A DNA stretch of 40,914 bases from positions 1 through 40,914 of IMG/VR virus record IMGVR_UViG_3300000116_000052, one strand, 5' to 3'. The notes beneath the pieces were generated by a model that was not told the DNA's origin, made no database searches, and saw nothing but the letters and a program-made list of their open reading frames with translations. Source of the stretch: a virus. The position numbers and the translations under genes were made by a program. This document shows, piece by piece, positions 15,099-25,100 of this stretch. Position 1 is the stretch's first letter; each line of letters starts with the position of its first letter.

Positions 15099-16472
15099 CT
15101 ATGTATTTAATTCAAAAAATTTCTTTTGCAACTCAGATCTATCAAATTTATCAATCCCACTAAAACTATTAGTTTGTGGAGATGATGTATTATCATTATC
15201 TTCTTCACCTTCTTGATAGAGCTCATTTGATACTTCAAAGTGACCAGTTGATGTATCAGCTTTTACACCAAATGTTAAACCATCCATGCCATATCTATTT
15301 TTCATAATATGGAATCTTCCAGTTCCTTCTACTTTATCTTTGCGTTGTCTAGAAAGAGAAATACAAACATCTGTAATCATAATTTTATCGTATGACCCAG
15401 CTGCTTTATCTCCCTCTACAATATTATCTTTAGCACCTGCTCTATTTACTTGGGAAACACTCCAAACTGGTATGTCTAGTTCACGAGCTAATCCTTTTGT
15501 ACTAGTATAAATATCATCAATTTCCCCTTTTCTATCAACTGTTTTTCTTTTTGATGAAAGAAGATCTACATAATCAATTATAATTAAATCTGGTTCAATT
15601 CCTGTGTCTTTTACTTTTTGGATATGTGATTCTATAGTGGACATTGTTGCCTTTCCTGTGGGAAATTCTTTAATAATTAAATTTCCTTTTAAATCCCCCA
15701 TTATATTTTCAATCTTATCTTTATGTTTTTGAATTTTATCAACTCCAATTTTAGAAAAATAAGCATCATATCTCCTTCCTACATATTGTTCACCTAATTC
15801 TAAAGTATAATGTAAAACATTATAACCTAACTTAACAGCATGTGCTCCTAAAGCTACTAACGACCAAGATTTACCACCTCCTGGATTACCAAATATAAGA
15901 CCAAAATCTCCATTTCCGAGACCTCCCTGAAGTAATTGATTAATTTTATCCCAAGGGGTTTTAATTGTAACTCTACTATCTTCTCTATATCTTGATTCAA
16001 TATCTTTAGTATATTCATGTCCTATATTTTTATCTTGTCCTGCTTTAATAGCATTATTAATTAAATGTCTTATAGACTCATAATCTCCACCTTTTAATAA
16101 ATCAACACTTTGTAATAAAGCTCCTTTTAACTGTTGGTTTTTACAAAAAGCAGAAAATTCTTCTTGTACATATTCTAAATCATCATTAGAAGTATTATAT
16201 GCTTCTTTAAGTTGTTCTTTTATAGATATTTGTAATACTTCATTCCCACATTTTTGTAATTCAACGGCTAATATTTCCATTGAAGGTGTAGTATGATATT
16301 TATCATAATATTTTAAAACTTCCTTGATAACCCATTTATGGGCTTGGTTATCAAAATATTCTTCACTCAACATATCATTAATGTTAACTAAAAATTCTTT
16401 ATGTGTTAATAAAGAAGATATTACTTTTATTTGAAACCCTGTACCATATGAGTTTAAATTTGTTAATGTCAT
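15099..16472 (-). CDS. DnaB-like replicative helicase (T4 gp41 counterpart)
   Basis: The 457-residue protein has the DnaB layout: a helical N-terminal domain (about 1-110), a linker, then a RecA-like ATPase. Walker A is GNPGGGKS (residues 195-202), Walker B DLIIIDYVDLL (D300), and SVSQVNRAGA fits the later sensor/DNA-binding motif. It unwinds DNA at the fork as a ring, probably with a primase that is not in this window. The acidic, serine-rich C-terminus may be an interaction tail. It starts 4 bases after the FEN nuclease gene ends, so the two are co-transcribed. Confidence 0.9.
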   Translation of the reverse strand: MTLTNLNSYGTGFQIKVISSLLTHKEFLVNINDMLSEEYFDNQAHKWVIKEVLKYYDKYHTTPSMEILAVELQKCGNEVLQISIKEQLKEAYNTSNDDLEYVQEEFSAFCKNQQLKGALLQSVDLLKGGDYESIRHLINNAIKAGQDKNIGHEYTKDIESRYREDSRVTIKTPWDKINQLLQGGLGNGDFGLIFGNPGGGKSWSLVALGAHAVKLGYNVLHYTLELGEQYVGRRYDAYFSKIGVDKIQKHKDKIENIMGDLKGNLIIKEFPTGKATMSTIESHIQKVKDTGIEPDLIIIDYVDLLSSKRKTVDRKGEIDDIYTSTKGLARELDIPVWSVSQVNRAGAKDNIVEGDKAAGSYDKIMITDVCISLSRQRKDKVEGTGRFHIMKNRYGMDGLTFGVKADTSTGHFEVSNELYQEGEEDNDNTSSPQTNSFSGIDKFDRSELQKKFFELNT

Positions 16473-16476
16473 ATAA

Positions 16477-17508
16477 CTATTTTTTTATAACTAAATTTTG
16501 AAAACAATCTTTAACCCAAAATTCAACATTTCGAATTAACCCACCTATTTGATCTTCATTATACATTGCTACGAATTGATCGGGATAATACGAAAGATCA
16601 TTTGATTTTACAACCTCATCTAACCATTCTTTATCTTTTTTACTTAACATTGGATTACTTAAATCCATTATTTTATAATTTTTTTCTAAATCATCTTGAC
16701 CATGAATTATTCGAGCATATACAACATGATCTGACATTTTATTTTCACATATATTTAATATATCATCCCAATTCATGTCTTTTTCTATTAACTCAGGGAA
16801 CTTTTTTAATAATCCTTTTTCACCTAATCCTTTAACACCCTTAATTTTATCAGAATTATCACCTAGTAATGTTTTATGTAATATAAAATTATGGGGAGAC
16901 ATTTTATATTTATCTATTACAGTTTTAGGGGTATAATATTCTTTTTCCATAGGACGATATACAATAACATTTTCACTAACTAATTGTAAAAAATCTTTAT
17001 CTGATGATATAATAAATGATTTGTCTTTAGGGTGAGTGATTACAGATTTACTTAAATATGCTATAATATCATCTGCTTCTACTTTATCAATACTTACAGT
17101 TTTAACGGGTAGTGTTTTTAAATATTGAATAATTCTAACCATCTGATCTACTTTAGCATCATCTTCATCATCTTTATCATCAAAAGCATCCCAATTAGTA
17201 ATACGTTGGAGATCTCTACCAGATTTATATTCGGGCATTATATTTTTTCTATTATTAGCAGAACCTGCACCATCAAAAACTACATAAACCTGTGTAGGAC
17301 TAATTTGACGAATCATAGCTCCCAAAGAGCGAAAAAACCCACCTAACCCCCCAACATGAATTCCTAAGGGATTTACCATATTTAATACAGCAAAATTTCT
17401 AAAGAATAAATTTAAACCATCTATAAATAATATTCTTTCGTGGGTCTCAGTTTGCGGGCCTTGCTCATGGATGTTATCCAGAAGCTTAAATAGTTCTTTC
17501 TGTTTCAT
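16477..17508 (-). CDS. 5'-3' exonuclease / flap endonuclease (T4 RNase H-like)
   Basis: The metal-binding acidic residues of the FEN family are visible: D30 (FIDGLN), D79 (VVFDG), E144/D146/D147 (EADD), D170/D172 (SSDKDF) and D217/D220 (GDNSDKIKG). KGVKGLGEKGL forms the helix-3-turn-helix DNA-binding loop. The enzyme removes RNA primers and flaps from lagging-strand fragments, working with the ligase at 1-1097. At 343 residues it is slightly longer than T4 RNase H (about 305). It is the first gene after the promoter/inverted repeat at 17523-17555 and leads an operon with the helicase and RNR. Confidence 0.9.
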   Translation of the reverse strand: MKQKELFKLLDNIHEQGPQTETHERILFIDGLNLFFRNFAVLNMVNPLGIHVGGLGGFFRSLGAMIRQISPTQVYVVFDGAGSANNRKNIMPEYKSGRDLQRITNWDAFDDKDDEDDAKVDQMVRIIQYLKTLPVKTVSIDKVEADDIIAYLSKSVITHPKDKSFIISSDKDFLQLVSENVIVYRPMEKEYYTPKTVIDKYKMSPHNFILHKTLLGDNSDKIKGVKGLGEKGLLKKFPELIEKDMNWDDILNICENKMSDHVVYARIIHGQDDLEKNYKIMDLSNPMLSKKDKEWLDEVVKSNDLSYYPDQFVAMYNEDQIGGLIRNVEFWVKDCFQNLVIKK

Positions 17509-17522
17509 ATGTTAGTTTTATG

Positions 17523-17555
17523 CCCGGAATATACGAAAGATATTCCGGGTATCAA
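17523..17555 (-). promoter_or_regulatory. Class 1 promoter-like site within a perfect 10-bp inverted repeat
   Basis: Minus-strand TTGATA (17555-17550) and TATATT (17533-17528) are 16 bases apart, close to sigma70 consensus. The -10 lies in a perfect inverted repeat CCCGGAATAT-N7-ATATTCCGGG (17523-17549). No T-tract follows, so it may be an operator, a weak terminator for the recombinase gene, or an RNA hairpin at the start of the next message. Confidence 0.65.
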
Positions 17556-17558
17556 AGT

Positions 17559-18632
17559 TTATTGTGGTTCTTCTCCGAAGGATGTTATATCAGTGTATGC
17601 TTGGTCTTCTTCAACTACTCTAAAGTCGCCGCCCCCTAATATAGCAGCCCAATCATCTTTTCTTGCGTCTTTATAACCTTTTAATTCTCTGTCATTATCA
17701 TTAATAAACCCATGAGGAGTCATTACAATTTTACCTCTAGTAGTAACACCGTTAATGTGATTTTTATCAATTTGAATATTTACTCGTTTAGCAAATTCAA
17801 CTTGTTTACCATCTTTAATAGCTTTGATTTTAGAGGTTCCAGCTGACATAACATTACCAAATGTAACTACAAATGTAGAATCAAACCACATTGCATAACC
17901 ACCTTTATTCATTAGTTTTGGTTGACCCATTGGGGATTCCGCTTTTAATGTCCAAACTTTATTAATACATACAAGTGTATTAGTGTATGGAGATGATTCC
18001 TTACGTGACAATGTAATACGTTGATTTACACTATTACCAAATTGGGTTGACATAGCACCTGCATTCCATTCATTATTATTTTTATTTGATTTAATAGACA
18101 TTTCACAAGGTACTGATCCAATTGAATCCCATAAGAATAATAAATCATAAGGTAAATTACCTTTCTTTTGTTCATCCATTAAATCTAAAATAAACCCAGC
18201 TACATCTTCAATAGAATTAATAGTTTCTCTATCTACATAAATAAAATTTCCATCATAGTTAGTAATTTCACCTGTTTTTTTATCAACAACTTCATTTACT
18301 TCCATACCCATCATTTTAGCATGATCCCAAGACCATTTCATCTCTGTAATAATAAATACAGGCATTATACCTCGTTTTTGAGCTGCAACAGCAGCTTCTA
18401 AAAGAGCTGTTGTTTTACCTGTGTCAGAGTGTCCTCTTAAAAGTACAATATGTCCCATAGGTATTCCAGGAATAGAAGTTACATCTTGAAACGCTGATGA
18501 TAGAGGTATCCATTCTTGATCTTTAAATTTTACATTTTGTTTAAGACCTTTTTTATCTTTAAAGGCATTTAAGTCAAATTTAGATTTAAGTTCCTTAGAA
18601 GCAGCTTCTGTAAGTGATTTTTTCTTAGCCAT
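17559..18632 (-). CDS. UvsX/RecA-like recombinase
   Basis: A RecA-fold ATPase of 357 residues: Walker A GHSDTGKTT (residues 67-75), a catalytic-region glutamate in ITEMKWS near 97, Walker B LLFLWDSIGS (D169), and DNA-binding loop sequence around NNNEWNAGAMSTQFG. This matches phage UvsX-type strand-exchange proteins that drive recombination-dependent replication. The C-terminus is acidic, as in RecA. It lies 3 bases after the gp32-like gene and is co-transcribed with it. A hairpin with a promoter follows its stop codon. Confidence 0.9.
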   Translation of the reverse strand: MAKKKSLTEAASKELKSKFDLNAFKDKKGLKQNVKFKDQEWIPLSSAFQDVTSIPGIPMGHIVLLRGHSDTGKTTALLEAAVAAQKRGIMPVFIITEMKWSWDHAKMMGMEVNEVVDKKTGEITNYDGNFIYVDRETINSIEDVAGFILDLMDEQKKGNLPYDLLFLWDSIGSVPCEMSIKSNKNNNEWNAGAMSTQFGNSVNQRITLSRKESSPYTNTLVCINKVWTLKAESPMGQPKLMNKGGYAMWFDSTFVVTFGNVMSAGTSKIKAIKDGKQVEFAKRVNIQIDKNHINGVTTRGKIVMTPHGFINDNDRELKGYKDARKDDWAAILGGGDFRVVEEDQAYTDITSFGEEPQ

Positions 18633-18635
18633 ATT

Positions 18636-19463
18636 TTAAAATGGTAGATCATCATCAGTTGAAGACTTTTTATCATCAAATAATGAATCAAATTTATCTG
18701 CCTTAGAAGTTGTATCTTTTCCTTCAAGAGAATAATTATTTGATTTATTATCATCAAACCCTACAGCAGGTTCAGATGAAATTTCACCTTCTTCTCCACC
18801 TTCAGGTTTTAAAAATAATTCTAAATTAGCTTTAACCTCATCAAAAGTAAGTCTTTTAAATACATCTATTGGGTTAGGTTGAGTATCTAAAGCTCTTTCA
18901 ACTATATTAGAATTATCACTAATAGGTGATTGTTTCATTGAAGGAGATACGGTTGTTTTATTATAAGGTGTACCTGTAACTTCAGGTCCTACGGTTGTTA
19001 ATTTAATATCTCTTCCTCCTGATACATCTGTATAATCTCCAACTTCAGCATCAGCTGCTAAATTTAAAAATGCTTGGTAAACTTCTTTTCCGAATTGCCA
19101 TAATTTTACACCTTCTTCTTCCTCACCTCTTACTATAACAGGTGCAAAAATACGTGTTTTAGCATCTAGCTTTTTGGCTAAATACCAGTTTTCTTTATCT
19201 CCACTAGAACGTAATTGTTTTGTAAATTCTTGAATTGGATCTTTTTCTCCCCAATTCATAGGAGAAGCCATTACTCTTTGACCTATTCCATAATAGAATT
19301 GCATTTCAGTAAATGGGAATGATTTATTATACTTATTGGGAACAATTCTAACTTGTTGTTTACCTACTGTAGGTTTCCAAAATATTGATTTTCCATTTGA
19401 TTTGTTTGAGTTTGATTGGGTTTGAAGTGACTCTAACTTCTTTTTTATTTGGTTTAAATCCAT
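18636..19463 (-). CDS. Single-stranded DNA-binding protein, gp32-like
   Basis: The N-terminal MDLNQIKKKLESLQ resembles the cooperativity segment of T4 gp32, and IFWKPTVGKQQVRIVP begins the OB-fold core. The C-terminal 60 residues are acidic and end in DDDLPF, like the bacterial SSB tip DDDIPF that recruits repair proteins. No cysteine is present, so the zinc site of T4 gp32 (one His, three Cys) is absent. It coats single-stranded DNA and organises the replisome. A class 1 promoter-like site lies upstream (19495-19522), and the UvsX-like gene follows by 3 bases. Confidence 0.85.
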   Translation of the reverse strand: MDLNQIKKKLESLQTQSNSNKSNGKSIFWKPTVGKQQVRIVPNKYNKSFPFTEMQFYYGIGQRVMASPMNWGEKDPIQEFTKQLRSSGDKENWYLAKKLDAKTRIFAPVIVRGEEEEGVKLWQFGKEVYQAFLNLAADAEVGDYTDVSGGRDIKLTTVGPEVTGTPYNKTTVSPSMKQSPISDNSNIVERALDTQPNPIDVFKRLTFDEVKANLELFLKPEGGEEGEISSEPAVGFDDNKSNNYSLEGKDTTSKADKFDSLFDDKKSSTDDDLPF

Positions 19464-19494
19464 AATAACTTTTTTAATATTTATAACTGTGATT

Positions 19495-19522
19495 AATATA
19501 CGACAAATTTATAAAACAACCA
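19495..19522 (-). promoter_or_regulatory. Promoter-like site (class 1: TGGTTG-N16-TATATT)
   Basis: Minus-strand TGGTTG (19522-19517) and TATATT (19500-19495) are separated by 16 bases, with G before TATATT. The gp32-like start codon is 31 bases downstream. The -35 part touches the stop codon of the preceding gene (19525). Confidence 0.65.
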
Positions 19523-19524
19523 AA

Positions 19525-19998
19525 CTATAGTTCAATTATTTTATGAATTTTTGTTTTTAACTGCTTTAACTCGTCATGTTGAGTTAAAAGTACTGAATTT
19601 TTGTAATGTTCCCAAGTTATAGGAAACTTAGTATCAACTACACCACCATTTAATTTTTTTATTAATTCATTTAAAGCATTAATAGTATAAAGTGTATTTG
19701 TTTCTTTTTTTCTATGTACTAAAATAGTATTATCAGGTAGATCTGAAATATTACCTTGGTCAATATTATAGGTACACACATATTCATCATTTGACTTAAT
19801 ATATAAGACAAATATTTTATTATACATAATATTATATTTATCTGTAATAATATTTAGAAGTGATTCCAAATTATCTAGAGTTGTAAATGTGCAAAATAAT
19901 TTATTATTCAAATCTCCTAGGTTTTGATTAGTAATGTCCGAAAAATCGTCCACTGTATACATATTAGGAGTTTTATTTAAAATTGTAGTCGCTTCCAT
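19525..19998 (-). CDS. Hypothetical protein, 157 aa, overlapping the polymerase gene
   Basis: A soluble mixed alpha/beta protein with no recognised domain. Its start codon lies 26 bases inside the end of the polymerase gene in another frame, so translation is probably coupled. Its position between polymerase and gp32 suggests a replication accessory role, which is inference only. The next gene has its own promoter-like site. Confidence 0.7.
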   Translation of the reverse strand: MEATTILNKTPNMYTVDDFSDITNQNLGDLNNKLFCTFTTLDNLESLLNIITDKYNIMYNKIFVLYIKSNDEYVCTYNIDQGNISDLPDNTILVHRKKETNTLYTINALNELIKKLNGGVVDTKFPITWEHYKNSVLLTQHDELKQLKTKIHKIIEL

Positions 19999-21229
19999 AG
20001 CATATTTTTATTTGTAATTTATATTTATTAAATAGTTCTTTTATTTCATTTAAAACATCTTCTTCTTTATCTACATCAAATAAAAATGAATCGTAAGTAT
20101 ATAAAACTATTTTAGTTTTTTTATTTCTTAATAACCTTATTATTTCCCATAATATATGAACATTCATTGAGGTCTCCAAATTTTGTAGTAAATAATTTAA
20201 AAGTTTTTGAGGTTTCATCTCATTTAATTTTTCTTTTACAAATCGATGTTTTGAAATAGGACATTCAATCCAGCCTTTTTCGTTAAACTCTTTCCATAAA
20301 TTATCAGTATATACTTGTACTTTTTGAAAAAATTCTAAGTGTTTATATTGATCAAACACTCCTCCATACAGTTGTTTAAATGTTAGCTCTTTAGCTTTTT
20401 TGTAATCCACCCCATACATTTTTGCGAAGGCAGAATGAATATCCTCATTACCAAAATCAAAGTCAACCAACTTAGATAACAAAGTAGGATGATAAGCGCC
20501 AATATCAAACTCCACAAAAATGTCATTACGGGGTATAAAACTTTCTCTACTATTATTTTCTTTGTTAAGTGCCGCATAATTTACTCCTTTAAATTTATTA
20601 CTTGGTCTTCCTGTGAGAGTTTTAAAGTTGTACTGCGTGTAAACGTAGTCTCCATCGATAGCATGAAAGTGCGATTCAAATTTTTCTCTATTAACTCGTA
20701 TACCACTTCGTTCGAGGGCGTTGAAAACCACTGAAGATTTGTTATTGTAGAATTCATTGATTTTTTCATTTATTTTATCTTTAAGGTTATTATATATTTC
20801 TTCACAATATTCATAATGTTTTACTATAGGTATTATTTTATTTATGTCTTTTTTATTAGGATACCTTTTATTAAAAATATAATGGGTTTGAGTTAATTCT
20901 GGTATATATGGAGGGTTTTGTTGGTTAATGTCAAAGAGGCCTTTTAATGGTAAATAATGTAAAAATTCCTTCTTATCACGCACATATATGCTACTAAATT
21001 TTTGTAACATCGTGTTTATCTCCGTTGTATTTACATTTAAAGTTTCACTATGTGATAGTGGGACAATAAATCCTTTAGTTGATACTAACGGTCTAATATA
21101 CAAAGCACAAATATTATTTTGTGCAGGGTGTATTAAATAACTATTTGGAATTGCTTCTATAAAAACTTCTTCCCAATTAGCATTTGTAAATTGTTCAAAT
21201 TGAATTTTACTTTCAACTAACCAAAACAT
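19973..21229 (-). CDS. Compact family A-like DNA polymerase (palm/fingers, no exonuclease seen)
   Basis: The C-terminal 220 residues carry family A polymerase motifs: TGRPSNKFKGVNYAAL (residues 206-221); motif A VEFDIGAYHP with D242; motif B KKAKELTFKQLYGG (277-290), equivalent to the R-x3-K-x7-YG finger helix; and motif C YTYDSF with D380, where HDE is usual. The N-terminal 150 residues show no 3'-5' exonuclease motifs, and at 418 residues it is far shorter than Pol I or T7 polymerase. T4-like phages normally use a family B polymerase, so this is a replacement or an additional enzyme. The glutamate usual in motif A is replaced (IEL becomes YHP). Two metal-binding aspartates remain, so activity is plausible. 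An exonuclease could be encoded elsewhere. Confidence 0.8.
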   Translation of the reverse strand: MFWLVESKIQFEQFTNANWEEVFIEAIPNSYLIHPAQNNICALYIRPLVSTKGFIVPLSHSETLNVNTTEINTMLQKFSSIYVRDKKEFLHYLPLKGLFDINQQNPPYIPELTQTHYIFNKRYPNKKDINKIIPIVKHYEYCEEIYNNLKDKINEKINEFYNNKSSVVFNALERSGIRVNREKFESHFHAIDGDYVYTQYNFKTLTGRPSNKFKGVNYAALNKENNSRESFIPRNDIFVEFDIGAYHPTLLSKLVDFDFGNEDIHSAFAKMYGVDYKKAKELTFKQLYGGVFDQYKHLEFFQKVQVYTDNLWKEFNEKGWIECPISKHRFVKEKLNEMKPQKLLNYLLQNLETSMNVHILWEIIRLLRNKKTKIVLYTYDSFLFDVDKEEDVLNEIKELFNKYKLQIKICYGSDYNFK

Positions 21230-21243
21230 AACTTTTTTGTTTC

Positions 21244-21271
21244 AATATACAAAAAATTTATTTAATATCCA
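21244..21271 (-). promoter_or_regulatory. Promoter-like site (class 1: TGGATA-N16-TATATT)
   Basis: Minus-strand TGGATA (21271-21266) and TATATT (21249-21244), 16 bases apart, with G before TATATT. The -35 part and some of the spacer overlap the last codons of the upstream structural gene (stop at 21262). The polymerase ATG at 21229 is 14 bases downstream. Confidence 0.65.
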
Positions 21272-22197
21272 CCTCCAGTTGAAGAATTATTATTTATTTG
21301 ATTAGGCATATCATATTCTATAGTTAAATCACTTACAAATTCAGTTTGTTGTGATTCTCCTGTTTCAATAACTCCTTCTTGGTTTAAAGTATCAACTAAT
21401 TTGCCTTGATAAAATCTTTTATAAAATAACCTAGCATGAGCTCCTTGTATATGGGTAGCTCCTTCCATAGGACCTTGATTTGGATGAATATGATAAGACC
21501 CAACATAATCCTGACCTGATAAAGTTATTAATTCTCCTCCTGTAGTAGTAAGGTTGGAGGATTTAGGATATTTAAAATATTCTAAATATTCTTTCCCTAA
21601 ATATTTTTTTAAATCTTTTTTATTTAATTCTTTTTCTTTAATAAAAATTGATCCTTTGTTATTATTAAATACTCTATCAATATCTCCTTTTATATACCAA
21701 TCTAAAGTAAAAGGTATATAATTTTCCCATACCCATACATTATTCTTAGTATTAATGTTGTCATAAGTTTGTTTATTAATTTCTAGATATTCTAATTGGT
21801 TTATTTTACAAAGAAAATATCTTATAAACATACCTTTTTCATAATCTTCAGGAGTTGGAAATTCTTGAGAATATTGGGGTAATGATTTTAATAAATTGTA
21901 ATCTGTATCCTTTAATATTCCATATATTCTAAGATCCTTACTACCTTCCCAATCTTGGTTATATTCTACAATTTTAGTTGATATTTCTACAGAATTTGGT
22001 GTTGTTTCAGATGAAACAATAGGAATAGATTGATATATTTCTTTATTCGGAGGATCATTTTGAGTTTTACCTGTATAAGCTTTGCCGTTAGCTAATTGAT
22101 AATAAAACCCAATATAGGGAGAATTATTACTAACATAAAACCACTCACCCCCAGGGGTAAATAAATTATCTTTTATTTGTGATTTAGGTATATACAT
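21262..22197 (-). CDS. Putative virion structural protein (baseplate region), 311 aa
   Basis: The protein contains GSYHIHPNQGPMEGATH near residue 235 and GEWFYVSNNSPYIGFYY near residue 17. Both resemble motifs I associate with structural proteins of T4-like marine phages, though I cannot name the family. The end is rich in Asn, Ser and Gly. Its ATG overlaps the stop of the hub gene (TAATG), so translation is coupled and the product is probably part of the baseplate or tail. It is the last gene of the late structural block before the polymerase promoter. Confidence 0.6.
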   Translation of the reverse strand: MYIPKSQIKDNLFTPGGEWFYVSNNSPYIGFYYQLANGKAYTGKTQNDPPNKEIYQSIPIVSSETTPNSVEISTKIVEYNQDWEGSKDLRIYGILKDTDYNLLKSLPQYSQEFPTPEDYEKGMFIRYFLCKINQLEYLEINKQTYDNINTKNNVWVWENYIPFTLDWYIKGDIDRVFNNNKGSIFIKEKELNKKDLKKYLGKEYLEYFKYPKSSNLTTTGGELITLSGQDYVGSYHIHPNQGPMEGATHIQGAHARLFYKRFYQGKLVDTLNQEGVIETGESQQTEFVSDLTIEYDMPNQINNNSSTGGGY

Positions 22198-25100
22198 TAT
22201 GCTTGTGAGGATGGTGGAGGTGCATCTAATTGAGCCACTTGATAATAAGCATATAATTGGTTTTCAACACTTCTATCAAGTTCATCTCTTAAATCAAAAT
22301 TTAAATTTTCTTTTTTAGCAGCAGATACAATTTGATCTCTAAAACTAGTTTTTGGTGTTAGTACAACAAAATAATTTTGGGGACTTTTCATCCTTCCTCT
22401 ATTTCTTGTTCCTTTTCCTCCATAGATAGGTCTTGTTTTTGTTTTAACTGTATTACCAACATTTCCTCCTACCACTGTAATGTATCCCTTATCATAATTT
22501 ACATCTATTACTATATCCCCATGGCTAGATCCTGTCCATGGATTAGTATTCCAAGTTTTATATGGACCTCCAGTTCTATTTTCTACAACAATATCTCCTG
22601 GACGTATTTTGGTTGTATTTGGGTTTTTAGCTATCCAAGGATAAGGATTACCCTTACCTCCTTCTCTGATTTTTTGTGAATAAATAGCATGATTTCCTCC
22701 ATATGGGAAATTTACTCCTGCTTCTTTTATAACATAACTAATAAAAGCTGCACTCCATGGTGTTGCTGTTACATATTCTCTAAAAGCATTATTTATATCT
22801 TGATCTTTTGCTGCTTCTTCTAATTGTTTTTGCTTTTCTGTAGGTAATTTTTCAATTTCTTCTTCTCTAACTTCTTCTTTTGTTCTAAATCTTGGAACAG
22901 ATAAAGTATCTAATGTTGTTGTCCATGTATTTACATTAATTTCATGATTAATACCTTTAATTATAATATCAACACTATTTTCTTCATAAGATGGAGGAAG
23001 GATATCATCTGTTATTCTAAACTTTTCAAATAACTTCATCCCTGAAAGTCCATCCATTGACAGGTTCAAATTAAAAGGGAGGAAAAAGGGTTGAGGCATT
23101 ACTAATCTTTGTGCAGATATCCCATGTACTATTTTAATATAACTTGTATAATTTTCTGTAAGATTTCTTGTTGTATCAGGATGAAAATTAAACATATTTC
23201 CTCCACCCCCATCATTTCCAAATGTTGTATAAACCTCTTGATATGGGCCAAAACCTTCACTTCCCCCAACAGAGTTAGAATAGGATATTTTTTCTTCCCA
23301 TATTTTTTTAGCTCTTTGAATAGGAGTTGGTTTTTCATTATTTTCTGAAGATTCAACAGAATCTATTTTTTCAGGTATAATTCTATCTATTAAACCTTTA
23401 TTATAATTAGAAAAAGATGATCCATTTCCTTGAAGATTAGTTCCAGAAGCTTGAGATCCAATAGAAATTAATGTTGCAAAGTTTGAAGGTATTTCAGCAT
23501 CTAATCCAATATTAGTAATAAATGATCCAGTAGTGTTTTGTTGTTGAAATCGAGTTACACCAGCTTCACCAGTTTCACCTCCTCGTTTTACACCAAAAAC
23601 ATTAAACGTAGTAAATGATTTATCATCAACCTGTACAAGTCCAGGCATTGGGGATTCATCATATATTTTTATAATACCTGTGTCTTCATCATGAATAACT
23701 CTAAAATTATTAATACTACCCATAGATTCATTTATTCCTTGTAGTATAGTATTTAAATAAGATATAACCGATATTGCTCCTTCTTCATCTTTAGGAGTTG
23801 AAGCTAATGCTCCAGCTGCAAATCTTAAATTTATCATTACATTAGCTAATCTTCCTACATAAGGATTATTTTCAAGGAAAAAATCTGATGAATCTGTTAA
23901 CATTTTATTAATAGCATTACCTTGAATACCCAAACTTACATATCCTTTAAAATTAATAACTCCTTTTATATTTGGAGATGTCCAAGGTACTATACACATT
24001 TGAGGGTTTGTTGAGAAACCAGGTGGTACAATTAACATATAATTAGTATCAGACGTTACACCATCACCATATTTAAAATCAAATTTAATCATTTTAGTTC
24101 TAGCATTACTTCCTTTTCCTTTTTTTGAGAATAAATTACAATTATCTTCAATTATTTTTAATAAAACTGCAAATTTAATATAACCACTTTTTAAGGCTAA
24201 ACCTCCCCCTTCTACATCTCTTTCACCATTATATGTTTTATTTATATAACACCCTCCATTTTTTATTCCTCTTACTCTTGGGACAATTTTTGAATCTTCA
24301 ACAGAAGCATTTACATTTAAAGCTACAAATTGTTGATATATTTCATAAAATATTTTATTTATTCTAGTATCATTTTTATTAGCTAATAAAGGATTCATAT
24401 CAGCATTTTCTTGTGAAGTATTACTAGCTTTTTTTTCTTCTTCTAATCTTAAATTGTATTTTTCTTGGCAGTGTGCTTTTAATTTTGAAGGTGTTGTAGT
24501 TTTTGTATCATAGGGATCAAATATTTGTTTTCCCCCTACTCTATAGGCTTTTATTTCTTGTTTTGCTTTTTCAGGATAATGATATGCATTTTGATATTGA
24601 GAATATATTGCTACTCCTGCTGCTATACCAAATAATTCCTTAGCAAATTCTTCTATAGTTATAGGAGGATCTGCTTCTGGTTTGTTACTTTTACCATTAC
24701 CATTACCTTTATCAGGATCTGTTACATTTAACTTTAAGGAATCCATAATATTACCCATCCCTATTAGGTCTACTGAAATAGTATATGTACCATCTGAATT
24801 GAAAGACCATTTAAAATTAGATACTTTTCCATAAACTGCTTCATAATTACCATGATATAATTTTCTTTCATTACTAATTTTTCTATACATCTCATATTGA
24901 TTTGATTCTCCACCAAAACTATCAGGATTTAATAAAAAATCTAAAGGTGTTGTAGTAAAATTTGGCCAATTTTGAATTTCACCTAATCCGTCTAAGTAAG
25001 CAGTCCAACCAAATTCTAATAAAAGAGTATATCCAGGTCTTAGATACAAAACATCTAATAATGAAAATTGAGCTTTACTAAAACATTTTATGTTTATTGT

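Noticed and set aside
20383-20769. Minus-strand frames of 62-64 codons inside the polymerase gene
   Set aside because: They overlap the polymerase in other frames, have no independent start signals and interrupt no domain.
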